From Chersky-840 sp963811775 (GTDB taxonomy: Bacteria > Actinomycetota > Acidimicrobiia > Acidimicrobiales > UBA8190), in the NCBI GenBank assembly GCA_963811775.1, contig CAWESO010000007.1, forward strand, positions 81,308 to 145,307: a stretch of DNA of 64,000 nt, in the 5' to 3' direction. A program made the position numbers and the translations under genes. How positions within the stretch are numbered: the stretch's first letter is position 1; every line of letters begins with the position of its first letter. Positions 40,862-49,883 of this stretch are shown piece by piece. Below the pieces are notes generated by a model. It was not told where the DNA came from. It ran no database searches and worked only from the letters and a program-made list of their open reading frames with translations.

Positions 40862-41326
40862 TCACTCGGACTCCCCGCCGGACGCACTCGATGGCCAGTG
40901 GGCGGGTGACCAGTCCCCCTCTGGGTCCGTGGTTTGACCTACTTCGATCAGATGACCGTCGGGATCGCGGATGTAGCAGCGGATCTCGAATTGGTGCTGT
41001 TTCGGCGGCGTCAGGAAATGAGCACCCCTGGCGCTCCATTCGGCGTACACGGCCTCGATGTCTTTGACCCGGATATTGAGGAAGCTGCTGACCCGGTCGG
41101 GATCGTGCGGCGTCTCCAGGGTGACCGCAGGCTTGTCATCGGTCGGGCCTCCCCCGACATTGATGATGATCCAGCTGTTGGCTAGTTCGACATATGTCGG
41201 CCCTCCCGAGAAGACCACCCTGCCGCCGAGTACTTCGGTGTAGAAGCGCCGCGAGCGCTCGACATCGTCCGAGACGATGAAGTGGGCCAGCACAATGCCC
41301 GCTGGGGGCGGTGGGAACTCGGCCAT
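40862..41326 (-). CDS. VOC-family (glyoxalase/bleomycin-resistance-like) protein
   Basis: This 154-residue protein has two beta-alpha-beta-beta-beta modules: LAHFIVSDDVERSRRFYTEV with GGPTYVELANSWIIIN, and FLNIRVKDIEAVYAEWSARG with IRDPDGHLIEVGQTTD. The final Glu in HLIEVGQ is a usual metal ligand. ATG 41326 has a good ribosome site (gtggaggtgcc); the frame upstream to 41554 does not. The substrate is unknown: it could be a lyase, dioxygenase or drug-binding protein. Confidence 0.82.
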   Translation of the reverse strand: MAEFPPPPAGIVLAHFIVSDDVERSRRFYTEVLGGRVVFSGGPTYVELANSWIIINVGGGPTDDKPAVTLETPHDPDRVSSFLNIRVKDIEAVYAEWSARGAHFLTPPKQHQFEIRCYIRDPDGHLIEVGQTTDPEGDWSPAHWPSSASGGESE

Positions 41327-41821
41327 CTGGCACCTCCACTGGTTGGGTCTCACACCTGCGTGCAGCGGGTCTGCGGCCGATGTGATGATGAACACGGTTG
41401 CCATCTCTTCCACGGCACAGCGAGAGGCCGCCATGTTGGATCCCGATGGTGTTGCCTCCGTGCATCGGATCGGTTCATCGAGCGTATCGACAAGAACCAT
41501 GTCTCGATCTCCGCCATCCCAGACCTCGCCAAGCCCTGGTGCACAGAAGGTCAAGGTCCGGACGGAACTTCTGTAGAAGCAGTCCGTCGATCCAGGTGCA
41601 ACTCACCCATGGCCGGTGGGCCCGGTGCCAGTGACCGTTGTAGATGCTAAAGATCCGGAGTCCCGGCTTCGTCCGGCGCCGACCAGGTGGAGCGGAGGCG
41701 GTCTGGGCGGTGCTCGAGCACTCTCAGTCGGTCGAGCCCCACGCGCCCGGTTCCTGGGGCCCACCTTCGATCGGTACGGTGGTCGCGGCCCACCGCTGGC
41801 ATCTCCCCGAGGAGGACTGAG
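41327..41821. other. Intergenic region before the truncated DUF2090 fragment
   Basis: Frames on both strands (for example 41282-41650) have no domain or ribosome site. No regulatory box of the recurring type was found. Confidence 0.35.
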
Positions 41822-42016
41822 ATGGCATCCGGCTACGCCACGCCCCTGTACCTTCTCGCCTTCGACCGCCGCTCCTCGTTCGAGCGCGGTGTCTTCGGTG
41901 CCACGCGCCCACTCTCGCCAGAGGTAGGCGATGGCATCGTGAGGGCCAAGCAGCTCGTCTTCGAGGCCGACGCCTACGACGCGACCACAGGCGGACAGAC
42001 GGAGGCCGCGCCGTGA
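41822..42016 (+). pseudogene. Truncated N-terminus of a DUF2090 (IolC-aldolase-like) protein
   Basis: This 64-residue frame starts with a good ribosome site (gaggaggactgag). YLLAFDRRSSFERGVFGATR and VGDGIVRAKQLVFEA closely resemble the start of actinobacterial DUF2090 proteins (2-deoxy-5-keto-gluconate-6-phosphate aldolase-like, roughly 300 residues). After about 48 residues the similarity stops and the frame ends TTGGQTEAAP. The stop overlaps the HAD start as GTGA (42013-42016), so the remnant may still act as a translated leader for that gene. An internal deletion is the simplest explanation. Confidence 0.6.
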
Positions 42017-42843
42017 CCCCCCCGCCCATTCGCCTGATGCTGGCCGACGTGGACGGTACGCTCGTCACCCAGGACAAGGTCCTCACCAACAGGGCGATCG
42101 CCGCTGTGCAGTGCCTGCGCGAGGCCGGCATCCTCTTCGCCATCACGAGCGGACGTCCTCCTCGAGGTATGGCCATGCTCGTCGAGCCGCTCGATCTGCA
42201 GACGCCCATCGCCGCCTTCAACGGGGGCCTGCTCGTCGACCCCGACATGACCGTCATCGAGCAGCGCGTCGTCCCCGAGCACCTCGTCGGTCCCATCGCT
42301 GCGCTCATGGCCTCCTTCGACCTGAGTGTATGGCTCTACCGTGGTGCCGACTGGTATGTCCCCGACCCGAAGGGCCCACACGTGGACCGTGAGGCATGGA
42401 CGGTCAAGTTCGAGCCCAAGGTCATAACGAGTATCGAAGGTCTCACTGGCGACGTGGCGAAGATCGTGGGCGTGAGTGACGACCACGACGCTGTGTCGAA
42501 GGCTTCAGCCGCAGCCCACGAGCGCTTCGGGAATCACGTCACGGCGGCGCCGTCCCAGCCCTATTACTTAGACGTCACCCACCCCGACGCCAACAAGGGC
42601 GCCGTGGCCCGGTACCTCGCACAAAGATACAAGCTGTCCACCGATGAGGTCGCCACTATCGGAGACATGCCCAATGACGTCTTGATGTTCGCGCACTCGG
42701 GCCTGAGCATCGCGATGGGAAACGCCGACGCTCAGGTGCAACGAGCCGCCCGTCGGGTGACGGAGACCAACGAGAATGAGGGCTTTGCCGACGCTGTCGA
42801 ACGCCTCGTCCTACCTCGCGCTCCGGAGCCACCACGGCCCTAG
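42013..42843 (+). CDS. HAD-superfamily hydrolase, Cof type
   Basis: This 276-residue Cof-type phosphatase has motif I in LMLADVDGTLVTQD, motif II in AITSGRPPRGM, the Cof cap (AAFNGGLLVD and onward), the Lys of motif III in DANKGAVARYLAQ and motif IV in IGDMPNDVLMFAHSG. All catalytic residues are present. GTG 42013 overlaps the preceding remnant. Family members dephosphorylate sugar phosphates or flavin/pyridoxal phosphates; the association with a sugar-acid aldolase fragment favours sugars. Confidence 0.88.
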   Translation: MTPPPIRLMLADVDGTLVTQDKVLTNRAIAAVQCLREAGILFAITSGRPPRGMAMLVEPLDLQTPIAAFNGGLLVDPDMTVIEQRVVPEHLVGPIAALMASFDLSVWLYRGADWYVPDPKGPHVDREAWTVKFEPKVITSIEGLTGDVAKIVGVSDDHDAVSKASAAAHERFGNHVTAAPSQPYYLDVTHPDANKGAVARYLAQRYKLSTDEVATIGDMPNDVLMFAHSGLSIAMGNADAQVQRAARRVTETNENEGFADAVERLVLPRAPEPPRP

Positions 42844-43114
42844 CGTCGGACGCGTGACCCTTCGTCTGCCCGGAAGCATCTCCGCCTGCCTCTCGGCGCG
42901 ACCGAGTTCCACGGTGCGGTGACCGAGGCCGAGTACGCCGCGTAAACGCCACCCCGCGCGACGTGCCCACAACGCGATTCGACTTCCCCGGCGCAGGGCA
43001 GCTCGATTTCGACTGCCGGCGCAGGGGTCGAGTCCAGGAGGCTCGAGCTCGACCGCCCGCATGGGGAGGACTTCCGGACCTCCCAGGGCGGCGGGACCGA
43101 TCGCCTCGTCACGA

Positions 43115-43456
43115 CTACATCAAGAGGTCTTGCCAGTTGGCTGGAACCCGTCCGGCTGGTCCAGGCACGGGTTGGTCGAGGGGATGATGCTGTGGGGGTG
43201 CCAGGCGGGGCCCTTGCATGTAATCGTTCGTTCGGTAGTTCCAAAACCAGTCCTCGCCAGGCTCGAAGCTGCGGATGACAGGATGACCTGACGAGGTAGC
43301 GTGCGCAGTGGCGTGCTGGCCGGGCGAGTTGTCACAACATCCAATGTGGCCGCACTCTGCACACCGTCGCAGGTGGAGCCACCAACCCTCAGACTCGAGA
43401 CACTCCACGCAACCGGTCCCGCTCGGAGGGACCTCTGGATCCAAGGAATTCGTCAT
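43115..43456 (-). CDS. UBP-type zinc finger protein
   Basis: This 113-residue protein has a ZnF-UBP fold: CVECLESEGWWLHLRRCAEC, GHIGCCDNSPGQHATAH and GHPVIRSFEPGEDWFWNYRT. The Cys/His spacing is complete. In bacteria these stand-alone domains are common in actinobacteria; their role is not settled and may be binding of C-terminal peptides. ATG 43456 has a strong ribosome site (gcaggaggtgcagac). Confidence 0.88.
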   Translation of the reverse strand: MTNSLDPEVPPSGTGCVECLESEGWWLHLRRCAECGHIGCCDNSPGQHATAHATSSGHPVIRSFEPGEDWFWNYRTNDYMQGPRLAPPQHHPLDQPVPGPAGRVPANWQDLLM

Positions 43457-43646
43457 GTCTGCACCTCCTGCTACGTAGCAGTCAACGGTAGGTGAAATAG
43501 CTAACGTCTGGCACTGGAATGACGTTGATCTCGGTCAGCCCCGACTCGTCGCACAGTGGGTGGCCTTTCGGCCACCGTTCCGAACGCTGCGGTTCATCGG
43601 ATCCGGCTGGATCTGGTCTCTGATACGTTCGAAGGACTCGCGCTCG

Positions 43647-44132
43647 GTGATCCGCTTGATTGCTGCGATGGACACAAGCAGGGGCATCGCCACCGACAGA
43701 GGCATCCCTTGGAAGTTGCCCGGCGACGTTGCCTACTTCGAAAACCAGACCACGACGGGGCTCATCGTCATGGGCTGGGCCACGTACAACGAGTTCTCAG
43801 CCCCACTGCATGGTCGGGACAACTACGTGCTGACCCGCGATCAGGGTCGCTTAAAGTCCGGCTTTCGACCAATCTCTACTCTGGCTGACCTGATGACGAG
43901 CAACCCCAACGACGATGTGTGGATTATCGGAGGGGCCTTCGTATTTGGACAGACAATCTCCCGAGCCGACGAGCTCTTCATCACCCAGGTTCTGGGGGAA
44001 TATCACTGCACGAAGTTCTTCCCCGACTATCGCACCGGATTCACCAGGTTCGAACAGAGCAAAGACCAGGAGGAGGGTGGCGTCCAATACCGATTTGAGA
44101 AATGGCGCCGGAACACCCAAACCGTATCTTGA
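43647..44132 (+). CDS. folA: Dihydrofolate reductase
   Basis: This 161-residue protein looks like a true DHFR: RLIAAMDTSRGIATDRGIPW, KLPGDVAYFENQTTTGLIVM with GWATYNEF, and the NADPH region VWIIGGAFVFGQTI. It ends in a typical beta hairpin. GTG 43647 gives the normal DHFR length and follows gaaggact; ATG 43560 would add 29 residues of unlikely sequence. Oddities are the absence of the usual TMGRKTWES form and of thyA nearby, so a RibD-like DHFR relative is an alternative. Confidence 0.78.
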   Translation: MIRLIAAMDTSRGIATDRGIPWKLPGDVAYFENQTTTGLIVMGWATYNEFSAPLHGRDNYVLTRDQGRLKSGFRPISTLADLMTSNPNDDVWIIGGAFVFGQTISRADELFITQVLGEYHCTKFFPDYRTGFTRFEQSKDQEEGGVQYRFEKWRRNTQTVS

Positions 44133-44219
44133 CCTTGCCCCCAGAAATTTGGACCACCTGATATGGCAACTTGGTTCAGGTCCTCTCGTGCAGGTGGACA
44201 CGGGTGGCGTTCGTGACGC

Positions 44220-44378
44220 TCAGCGCCAGCGCGCACTTTGCTTCCCCTCCGATCCGTGGAGGGCCTCGACGTCCGCCCCGACCATCTCGGCCACCTCGAG
44301 GGCGGCTATCAGTACGCCGTGAACCGCTGGCGAGTGGTTGAGAGCAGCGAGCACGATGCTCCCACGTTCAGTGTTCAT
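44220..44378 (-). pseudogene. N-terminal fragment of a universal stress protein
   Basis: From ATG 44378 the frame reads SIVLAALNHSPAVHGVLIAA, then ALEVAEMVGADVEALH, which aligns with the N-terminus of the tandem USP at 47819 (VIAAIDNSAASRPVLAMAQ). It then ends after 52 residues at a stop. No continuation with USP character is found in the other frames. It is probably a decayed or truncated copy. Confidence 0.45.
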
Positions 44379-44804
44379 CAAACCCGTCCTAGTGAGAAGA
44401 TGACATTTCTTTCGAGTTGAACGGTCATGGCAACCAATCGCGGGACCTAGCGTTCGTGTCATAACACGAAGCGGTCCGAACAAGTAAAGGCGTGAGTCCC
44501 AGTGATGGCAATGAAGCACCTGAGACACTCTCGACGGAAGATGGTGGAACAGCCATTGCTGTCTAGGTCGCAGTCCGTCCTGGCGAATGCCAGGCTGGTC
44601 GACGAATCCAGACCCCGCGGCAAGCGAGGGAACACGAGAGACGCCATCTGAGATGCCCTGGATGGGTGACGCTGTGACATCGAGGTCCCACCCACTGTCT
44701 GAGGCCTTCTACACGAGCGGCTCGGCGTCGGCCATGCTCGGCGGGTGGATCGAGCCACTGCCACGTGACGGCCACACCGTGGGACTGCCGGCAGGTCGGG
44801 TGAC
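44379..44804. other. Intergenic region before the GH65 gene
   Basis: No gene is recognised. A half-site like the recurring box (GGGACCTAG at 44443-44451) lies upstream of the USP fragment but lacks the right half. Confidence 0.35.
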
Positions 44805-47800
44805 ATGAGCACCGGCACCTCCACCGATCGGGCCGACGGGCCCTCACAAGCACCCCGGAGCCGCCTCTCTGGACTGCCGCCGGGATTGGACCGGCGGTTT
44901 GAGGCGGTCGTCGTTTGGAGTACCACCTCCACGATCCCGACGCGGCTAGCAAAAGCCCTGGTGGCTCTCGGTGAGGCTGGTGCCCTTGTGGGTGTGCTCG
45001 CTCCCGAACCCGTAGAGGAGCTGGCCGAACGACTCACGAGGCCCTCCCGCGGTGCCGCCCCGCTCCTCCTCGCTGACAGCGGCGGGACCGGAGTCGCCAT
45101 CGTCGACCACTCGGGAGTTCAGCGCCTTGGGGTACCGCAGCGCGTTGGGGATCTCGCCACTCTTGATCAAGTCGGCGAGGCCCTTGTCGAGACGCTGGCC
45201 GGGCTGGGATTGGCGGCCACGGCACTTCCTCGCCCCGCCGGCTCGCCGAAGGTCATCGTCGAGCTCGTCCACGACCCGGCACTGCGAACGACGTGGACGA
45301 GACTCAAGCAGCTCCTCCTGGCCCACGGCATCCCGGGCGTGGCTCACATCGCCGACCTCACCATCGAAGAGGCTCGCCGGGCCGGGCTCGTCGACCCGCG
45401 GGTGGTGGTCGGGGGCACCACGGTGGAGATCGCCCTCGTGGATGCCGGGGACGTGGCCCTGGGCATGCTCGAAGAGCTGTGGCGGCGGGGAGTCGACCCC
45501 CAGTCGGTCCTGGTCGTCGTCGATGGGTTGGCGGGCGTGCCCCACCGCCCCGCCCCCGTCATCACCCCGGACGTGCGGGCCGCGACGGTCGTGTTGGTGA
45601 ACGGCAACCGGGGTTCGCCACGATCGGGGATGGTGGTGCTTACGGGCGGCATGGCACGCTTGCACCAGCTGCTGGCCGACCAGCTGCGTCGGCGGCGCCA
45701 ACGAGCCCTTCCCGAGGCCACCACCTCGTCAGGCTGGTCCCTCGCTCTGGAGGGATTCGACATCGAGCACCAGGGTGTCCACGAAGCCCTTCTCACACTG
45801 GCCGATGGCCGCGTCGGGACCAGCGGTGCGCCACTCGCCAGTCACCCGAGCCGGCACCCTTGGGTCATCGCCGCCGGCGTCTACGACGGGGACGGCCCAA
45901 GTACCCGCTTACTCACCGGACCCGTCGCCTTCGAACTTGGCAAGGTTGACGCCGGGGCGCCACTGCGGCGCGTTCTCGACTTGCGAATCGGGGTCCTGCA
46001 CGAGATTGCCGGTGCCCAAACACATGCCGTTGAGAGCGTGCGGTTCGCCTCGCTCGCCCGGCCCACCACGGCCCTCCTACGAGCCCGATATCCGACTGCT
46101 CTCCGTGCCGGACCTCCGCTGCTGGCGGCAGCCGACGACCCCACCCATGAGCAGGGTCGCGTCGGCAAGGCCATGTGGATGCAGGTCGCTGGCTCCACGG
46201 GCGGGATCGTGGCGGCGGCCGCTCAGACTACGTCGGCGAGGCCCGGCTCGGTCGATGGAGAGACACCTCGCAGCAAGGTTCTCGATCGCGTGGCCGTCTA
46301 CCGATGCGACACCGACACCCTCCCCCATCCTTCTCCTGCCGTCGATGCCGTCCGCCAGGCCGCCACCATCGGCTTCGACCAACTCCTAGCCGAGCATCGC
46401 CAGGCTTGGGCACGCCGGTGGGAGGACGCCGATGTGGTCGTCGACGGAGACGACGAGTTGCAGTTGAGTATCCGCTTCGCGCTCTTTCACCTCATGGCGT
46501 CGGTCGCTGACTCCGGGGAGGCGGCTGTCGGCGCCCGAGGCCTGACGGGGACGGGCTACCGGGGCCACGTTTTTTGGGATGCCGACACCTTCGTCCTGCC
46601 CTTCTTGGCTGCGACGCATCCGGCCTCGGCCCGGGCCATGCTCGAATACCGCCTGCGGCGGCTCCCCGCCGCCATCGAGGCGGCGCACGCCGCGGGCCGC
46701 GCCGGGGCCCGTTTTCCGTGGGAATCCGCCCGCACCGGTCGCGACGTCACGCCGACAAGCGCCCGAGACCGGGCCGGACAGATCGTTCCCATCCGCACCG
46801 GCCAACTCGAGGAGCACATCGTCGCCCAGGTGGCGTGGGCGGCGTGCTGCTACTTGGACTGGTCCGGGGACGAGGAGTTTGCCCGGGGGCCGGGCTGCCG
46901 AATCTTCGTCGAAACGGCTCGGTACTGGGCGTCGCGGATCCGCCTCGAGCCAGATGGGAGCGCCCATATCTACGGAGTCATCGGCCCCGACGAGTACCAC
47001 GAGCCCGTCGACGACAACGCCTTCACCAACGTCATGGCCCGGTGGAACCTGCGCCGCGCCGCCCAGGCGGTTGAAACGTACGACGCGGACAATGTCCACA
47101 TCAACGAGCAGCAACGCTGGCTTGAGCTTGCGGACTCCCTGGTCGATGGCTACGACCCTGACACCGGCATCTACGAGCAGTTCGCCGGATTCGGGCGGCT
47201 CGAGCCGTTGGTCATCGCCGAGGTGGCTCCGCGTCGTCCGATCGCCGCCGATCTGCTGCTCGGGGCCGAGCGAACCCGCGACGCACAGGTGATCAAGCAG
47301 GCAGATGTCCTCATGCTCCACCACCTCGTCCCCGATGAGGTGGTGGCCGGCAGTCTCGATCCCAACCTCCGCTTCTACGAGCCCCGTACCGCGCACGGCA
47401 GCTCGTTGTCCCCGGCGATCCACGCCTCGTTGCTGGCCCAGGCGCGGGACTTCGACCGCGCCCTGCAGGCGCTGCGCATCGCCGCGCGCATGGACCTCGA
47501 CGACCTGACCGGCTCCACGGCCGGGGGCCTGCATCTCGCCACCATGGGCGGGACGTGGCAAGCGCTCGCGTACGGATTCGCTGGGCTCCGCCCGCGCGCC
47601 GGCATGCTCCACGTCAACCCGGTTCTGCCCCCCTCGTGGTTGGCCCTCGAGCTGCGTGTACGGTTCCATGGCAGCAGGGTCCGCATCCGCAAGGAACGAG
47701 CCCACCTCTCCATCTGGAGCGATAGGCGCATCTCCGTGGTCGTCGGGGGCACACCGTTTGCCGCCGGACCCGGCACGCTGTCGTTTCGTCGCCGCGGACC

Positions 47801-47822
47801 GCGATGGGAGCCGATGTCATGA
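44805..47822 (+). CDS. Glycoside hydrolase family 65 protein (trehalose/maltose/kojibiose phosphorylase type) with N-terminal extra domain
   Basis: This 1005-residue protein has a GH65 module from about residue 305. The N-terminal beta-sandwich starts WSLALEGFDIEHQGVHEALL. The (alpha/alpha)6 barrel has GTGYRGHVFWDADTFVLPFL and the general acid Glu730 in VIGPDEYHEPVDDNAFTN, and the phosphate-binding region is SSLSPAIHASLLAQ. Residues 25-290 form a separate alpha/beta region resembling a degenerate HAD-like phosphatase domain without the catalytic DxD. The stop overlaps a tandem USP gene by ATGA. Reversible phosphorolysis of an alpha-glucoside is the likely reaction; the exact sugar cannot be told. 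Confidence 0.87.
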   Translation: MSTGTSTDRADGPSQAPRSRLSGLPPGLDRRFEAVVVWSTTSTIPTRLAKALVALGEAGALVGVLAPEPVEELAERLTRPSRGAAPLLLADSGGTGVAIVDHSGVQRLGVPQRVGDLATLDQVGEALVETLAGLGLAATALPRPAGSPKVIVELVHDPALRTTWTRLKQLLLAHGIPGVAHIADLTIEEARRAGLVDPRVVVGGTTVEIALVDAGDVALGMLEELWRRGVDPQSVLVVVDGLAGVPHRPAPVITPDVRAATVVLVNGNRGSPRSGMVVLTGGMARLHQLLADQLRRRRQRALPEATTSSGWSLALEGFDIEHQGVHEALLTLADGRVGTSGAPLASHPSRHPWVIAAGVYDGDGPSTRLLTGPVAFELGKVDAGAPLRRVLDLRIGVLHEIAGAQTHAVESVRFASLARPTTALLRARYPTALRAGPPLLAAADDPTHEQGRVGKAMWMQVAGSTGGIVAAAAQTTSARPGSVDGETPRSKVLDRVAVYRCDTDTLPHPSPAVDAVRQAATIGFDQLLAEHRQAWARRWEDADVVVDGDDELQLSIRFALFHLMASVADSGEAAVGARGLTGTGYRGHVFWDADTFVLPFLAATHPASARAMLEYRLRRLPAAIEAAHAAGRAGARFPWESARTGRDVTPTSARDRAGQIVPIRTGQLEEHIVAQVAWAACCYLDWSGDEEFARGPGCRIFVETARYWASRIRLEPDGSAHIYGVIGPDEYHEPVDDNAFTNVMARWNLRRAAQAVETYDADNVHINEQQRWLELADSLVDGYDPDTGIYEQFAGFGRLEPLVIAEVAPRRPIAADLLLGAERTRDAQVIKQADVLMLHHLVPDEVVAGSLDPNLRFYEPRTAHGSSLSPAIHASLLAQARDFDRALQALRIAARMDLDDLTGSTAGGLHLATMGGTWQALAYGFAGLRPRAGMLHVNPVLPPSWLALELRVRFHGSRVRIRKERAHLSIWSDRRISVVVGGTPFAAGPGTLSFRRRGPRWEPMS

Positions 47823-48565
47823 AAAAAGTCATCGCCGCTATCGACAACTCGGCAGCCTCGCGGCCCGTGTTGGCCATGGCCCAGGCCGTCGCATCGGCCC
47901 TCGGCGGTGCGCTCGATGTCGTGCACGTCACCGAGGACGGCGACGAGACCGCTCGTGCCTCGGCCCAGGCCACGGGCGCGGCCCTACACACGGCCGTCGG
48001 TGATCCGATCGAACAGCTCGAATTGGTCGTAGCTCACAAGAACGTCGTGGCTCTCGTCCTAGGAGCCCGCGGCGGCCTCGGTGGCCCTCGGCCGGCCGGG
48101 CACCTCGCCCTCGCGCTCGCGGGTCGAACCGACAAGCCCGTGGTCGTGGTACCACCCGACGCCCGACCGCCACAGCATCTGCACAAGGTCCTTGTGGCCA
48201 TGGAGGGCACGCCCGGCAAGGCCCGCGCCCTCCAGCGGAGCATCGAACTCTCGACCGGTGCGGGTCTCGAAATCGTGGTGGTGCATGTCGATGAGGACAT
48301 CCCCAGCTTCACCGACCAGGTTCAACACGAGACGGAGGCCTACGCCCAGGAGTTCTTTGCCCGCCACCTCCTGGGCGCACCGCAGGTCCGGCTGGAGCTA
48401 CGCATCGGTGTGCCGGCCATAGAGGTACTCGCCGCCGTCGAATCGCTGCAAGCCGAACTCGTAGCCGTGGGTTGGCCCCACACGACTGATCCCAGCCGGG
48501 GCACCGTGGCACGCGAAATCCTGGAGCGGAGCTCGGTCCCCGTCCTCCTCGTCGCCGTCACCTGA
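47819..48565 (+). CDS. Tandem universal stress protein
   Basis: This 248-residue protein has two USP domains: 1-120 (KKVIAAIDNSAASRPVLAMA through DKPVVVVPPD) and 127-248 (HKVLVAMEGTPGKARALQRS through SSVPVLLVAV). The second domain lacks a full G-2x-G-9x-G-S/T motif. The ATG overlaps the GH65 stop, which couples a stress protein to a disaccharide phosphorylase. No own promoter is needed. Confidence 0.85.
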   Translation: MKKVIAAIDNSAASRPVLAMAQAVASALGGALDVVHVTEDGDETARASAQATGAALHTAVGDPIEQLELVVAHKNVVALVLGARGGLGGPRPAGHLALALAGRTDKPVVVVPPDARPPQHLHKVLVAMEGTPGKARALQRSIELSTGAGLEIVVVHVDEDIPSFTDQVQHETEAYAQEFFARHLLGAPQVRLELRIGVPAIEVLAAVESLQAELVAVGWPHTTDPSRGTVAREILERSSVPVLLVAVT

Positions 48566-48907
48566 CCCGAGAACCCGGATGTAGGACATGGCGAATGCTT
48601 GTGACATGACGGAGTGGTGCTCAACTCCGCGAGGGCCGCATCGTAGAGGGTTGCCGGTCTCATGCAACCAAGAACTGCCCACTCTCCAGGATCTGGGGCC
48701 GAACTGTCGCCTAGCGAGGGAGACTGAGAGCATCCTCAGAGCATCTTGTGCGCGCCTGTGAACCATGGGTCCCACCCGCCCGATAATTGCTGAGTCTGTC
48801 CTGGCTCATGACCCAGGCGAGCGTGTGAACAAGCCGGTGACGGCCCTCGTGCCGCTCAAAAGGCCGTGCGGCGTAACGAAAACGATCGACACCTGACCTC
48901 CCATTCC
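48566..48907. other. Intergenic stretch, start of the accessory region
   Basis: No gene or RNA is recognised in either orientation. Confidence 0.35.
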
Positions 48908-48921
48908 GTGACCTAGGGCCC
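48908..48921 (+). promoter_or_regulatory. Orphan DosR-like box
   Basis: The sequence GTGACCTAGGGCCC fits the recurring motif except for the final T. It points rightward to a short frame starting at ATG 48951, but no recognisable gene follows, so it may mark the promoter of a lost regulon member. Confidence 0.4.
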
Positions 48922-49008
48922 GACGTCTTCACGGCCACAAGACTGCGCGCATGACCGCCCGACTAGTCCTGATCGCCCTCCCTCAGGTACTGCGCTCGCT
49001 CTTGCTCT

Positions 49009-49060
49009 CCTGTCGATCCTGTCGATCCTGTCGATCCTGTCGATCCTGTCGATCCTGTCG
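49009..49060. repeat. Nine-bp tandem repeat
   Basis: The unit CCTGTCGAT is repeated five times, with copies from 49009, 49018, 49027, 49036 and 49045, plus a partial sixth copy at 49054. It lies just beyond the 3' end of the acetyltransferase toxin gene. In the + frame from 48951 it would encode a repeated Cys-Arg-Ser. Confidence 0.9.
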
Positions 49061-49083
49061 TCGACGGGATCTCGAGCTGCTCG

Positions 49084-49593
49084 TCACAACTCGAGATTGC
49101 GCTCCACCGAGCTCATCTTGATGGCCAACTTCAACGGAACCGGCGCTACAGATGCAACGCGCATGAACCCGAAATGCTCGTAGAACGAGGCCGCTCGTTC
49201 ATCCAACGCGTCGACCACGATCGCTCGCGCCACCGCGAGCGAATTCGCCGCGAACGCACGGCTGATGGCGTCCCATAGGAGTTCTCCCCCTATGCCTCTC
49301 CCCTGTGCTTGTCGATCCACGGCAAGGCGAGCGACCAGCACGACGGGGACCACTCGTGGGCCACCTCGCGCGACAGACGACGGGAGCTCTTCTTCCTCAA
49401 CCCGCCCCATGGCCAAGCTGTAGTAGCCGATCACCCGCCGGTCGCCTTCGTGGAGGACAAAGGTTCGGGCGGTGTTCATTCGATCTGCATGTGCCGCGTG
49501 GTCTCGAAGCCATTCGCCCAGGGACGTCTGGCCACTATCGAACTTACTGAGATCGTGGACCGCGGAGAGGCGCTCCGAGATCCATTGGGTCAT
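49084..49593 (-). CDS. TacT-type GNAT toxin
   Basis: This 169-residue GNAT protein has LARLAVDRQAQGRGIGGELL with the acetyl-CoA loop, and ASFYEHFGFMRV with the catalytic Tyr region of the TacT/AtaT toxins, which acetylate aminoacyl-tRNA. The N-terminal LSKFDSGQTSLGEWLRDHA is typical of this toxin group. Its ATG overlaps the stop of the DUF1778 antitoxin gene (ATGA at 49590-49593), the standard order and coupling for these pairs. The tRNA target is unknown. Confidence 0.88.
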   Translation of the reverse strand: MTQWISERLSAVHDLSKFDSGQTSLGEWLRDHAAHADRMNTARTFVLHEGDRRVIGYYSLAMGRVEEEELPSSVARGGPRVVPVVLVARLAVDRQAQGRGIGGELLWDAISRAFAANSLAVARAIVVDALDERAASFYEHFGFMRVASVAPVPLKLAIKMSSVERNLEL

Positions 49594-49865
49594 CGTTGTA
49601 CAATCCGTCGTTCTCGCCGCGTCAGCCGGGCCAGGGCGGGAATCTCCTCGGCGGGGGTGTCCAACCAGCGGTAGAAGGACTCAAAGACCTCGGGAGGCAG
49701 CACGACGGTCGACTGATCGGCCATGACCCGTTCTGCAGCCTCGTTGGCCGCGTCGAGCACGAATGCGCTCACTGACTTGCGGGTCACCGATGCCGCCCGC
49801 CGGATCCGCTCGGCTGCCTCGGGATCTGCTCGCAGTTCAAGCCTTTCGGTGCGTGTGGGTGTCAT
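49590..49865 (-). CDS. DUF1778 (TacA-type) antitoxin
   Basis: This 91-residue protein has an N-terminal ribbon-helix-helix (RTERLELRADPEAAERIRRA, then TRKSVSAFVLDAANEAAE) and a C-terminal toxin-binding tail with PPEVFESFYRWLDTPAEEIP. It should bind and neutralise the adjacent GNAT toxin and repress the operon. ATG 49865 gives the usual length; the frame upstream runs through the operator repeats. Three direct repeats just upstream are the probable operator. Confidence 0.87.
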   Translation of the reverse strand: MTPTRTERLELRADPEAAERIRRAASVTRKSVSAFVLDAANEAAERVMADQSTVVLPPEVFESFYRWLDTPAEEIPALARLTRRERRIVQR

Positions 49866-49883
49866 CAGAATCCTTCGGTCTAT

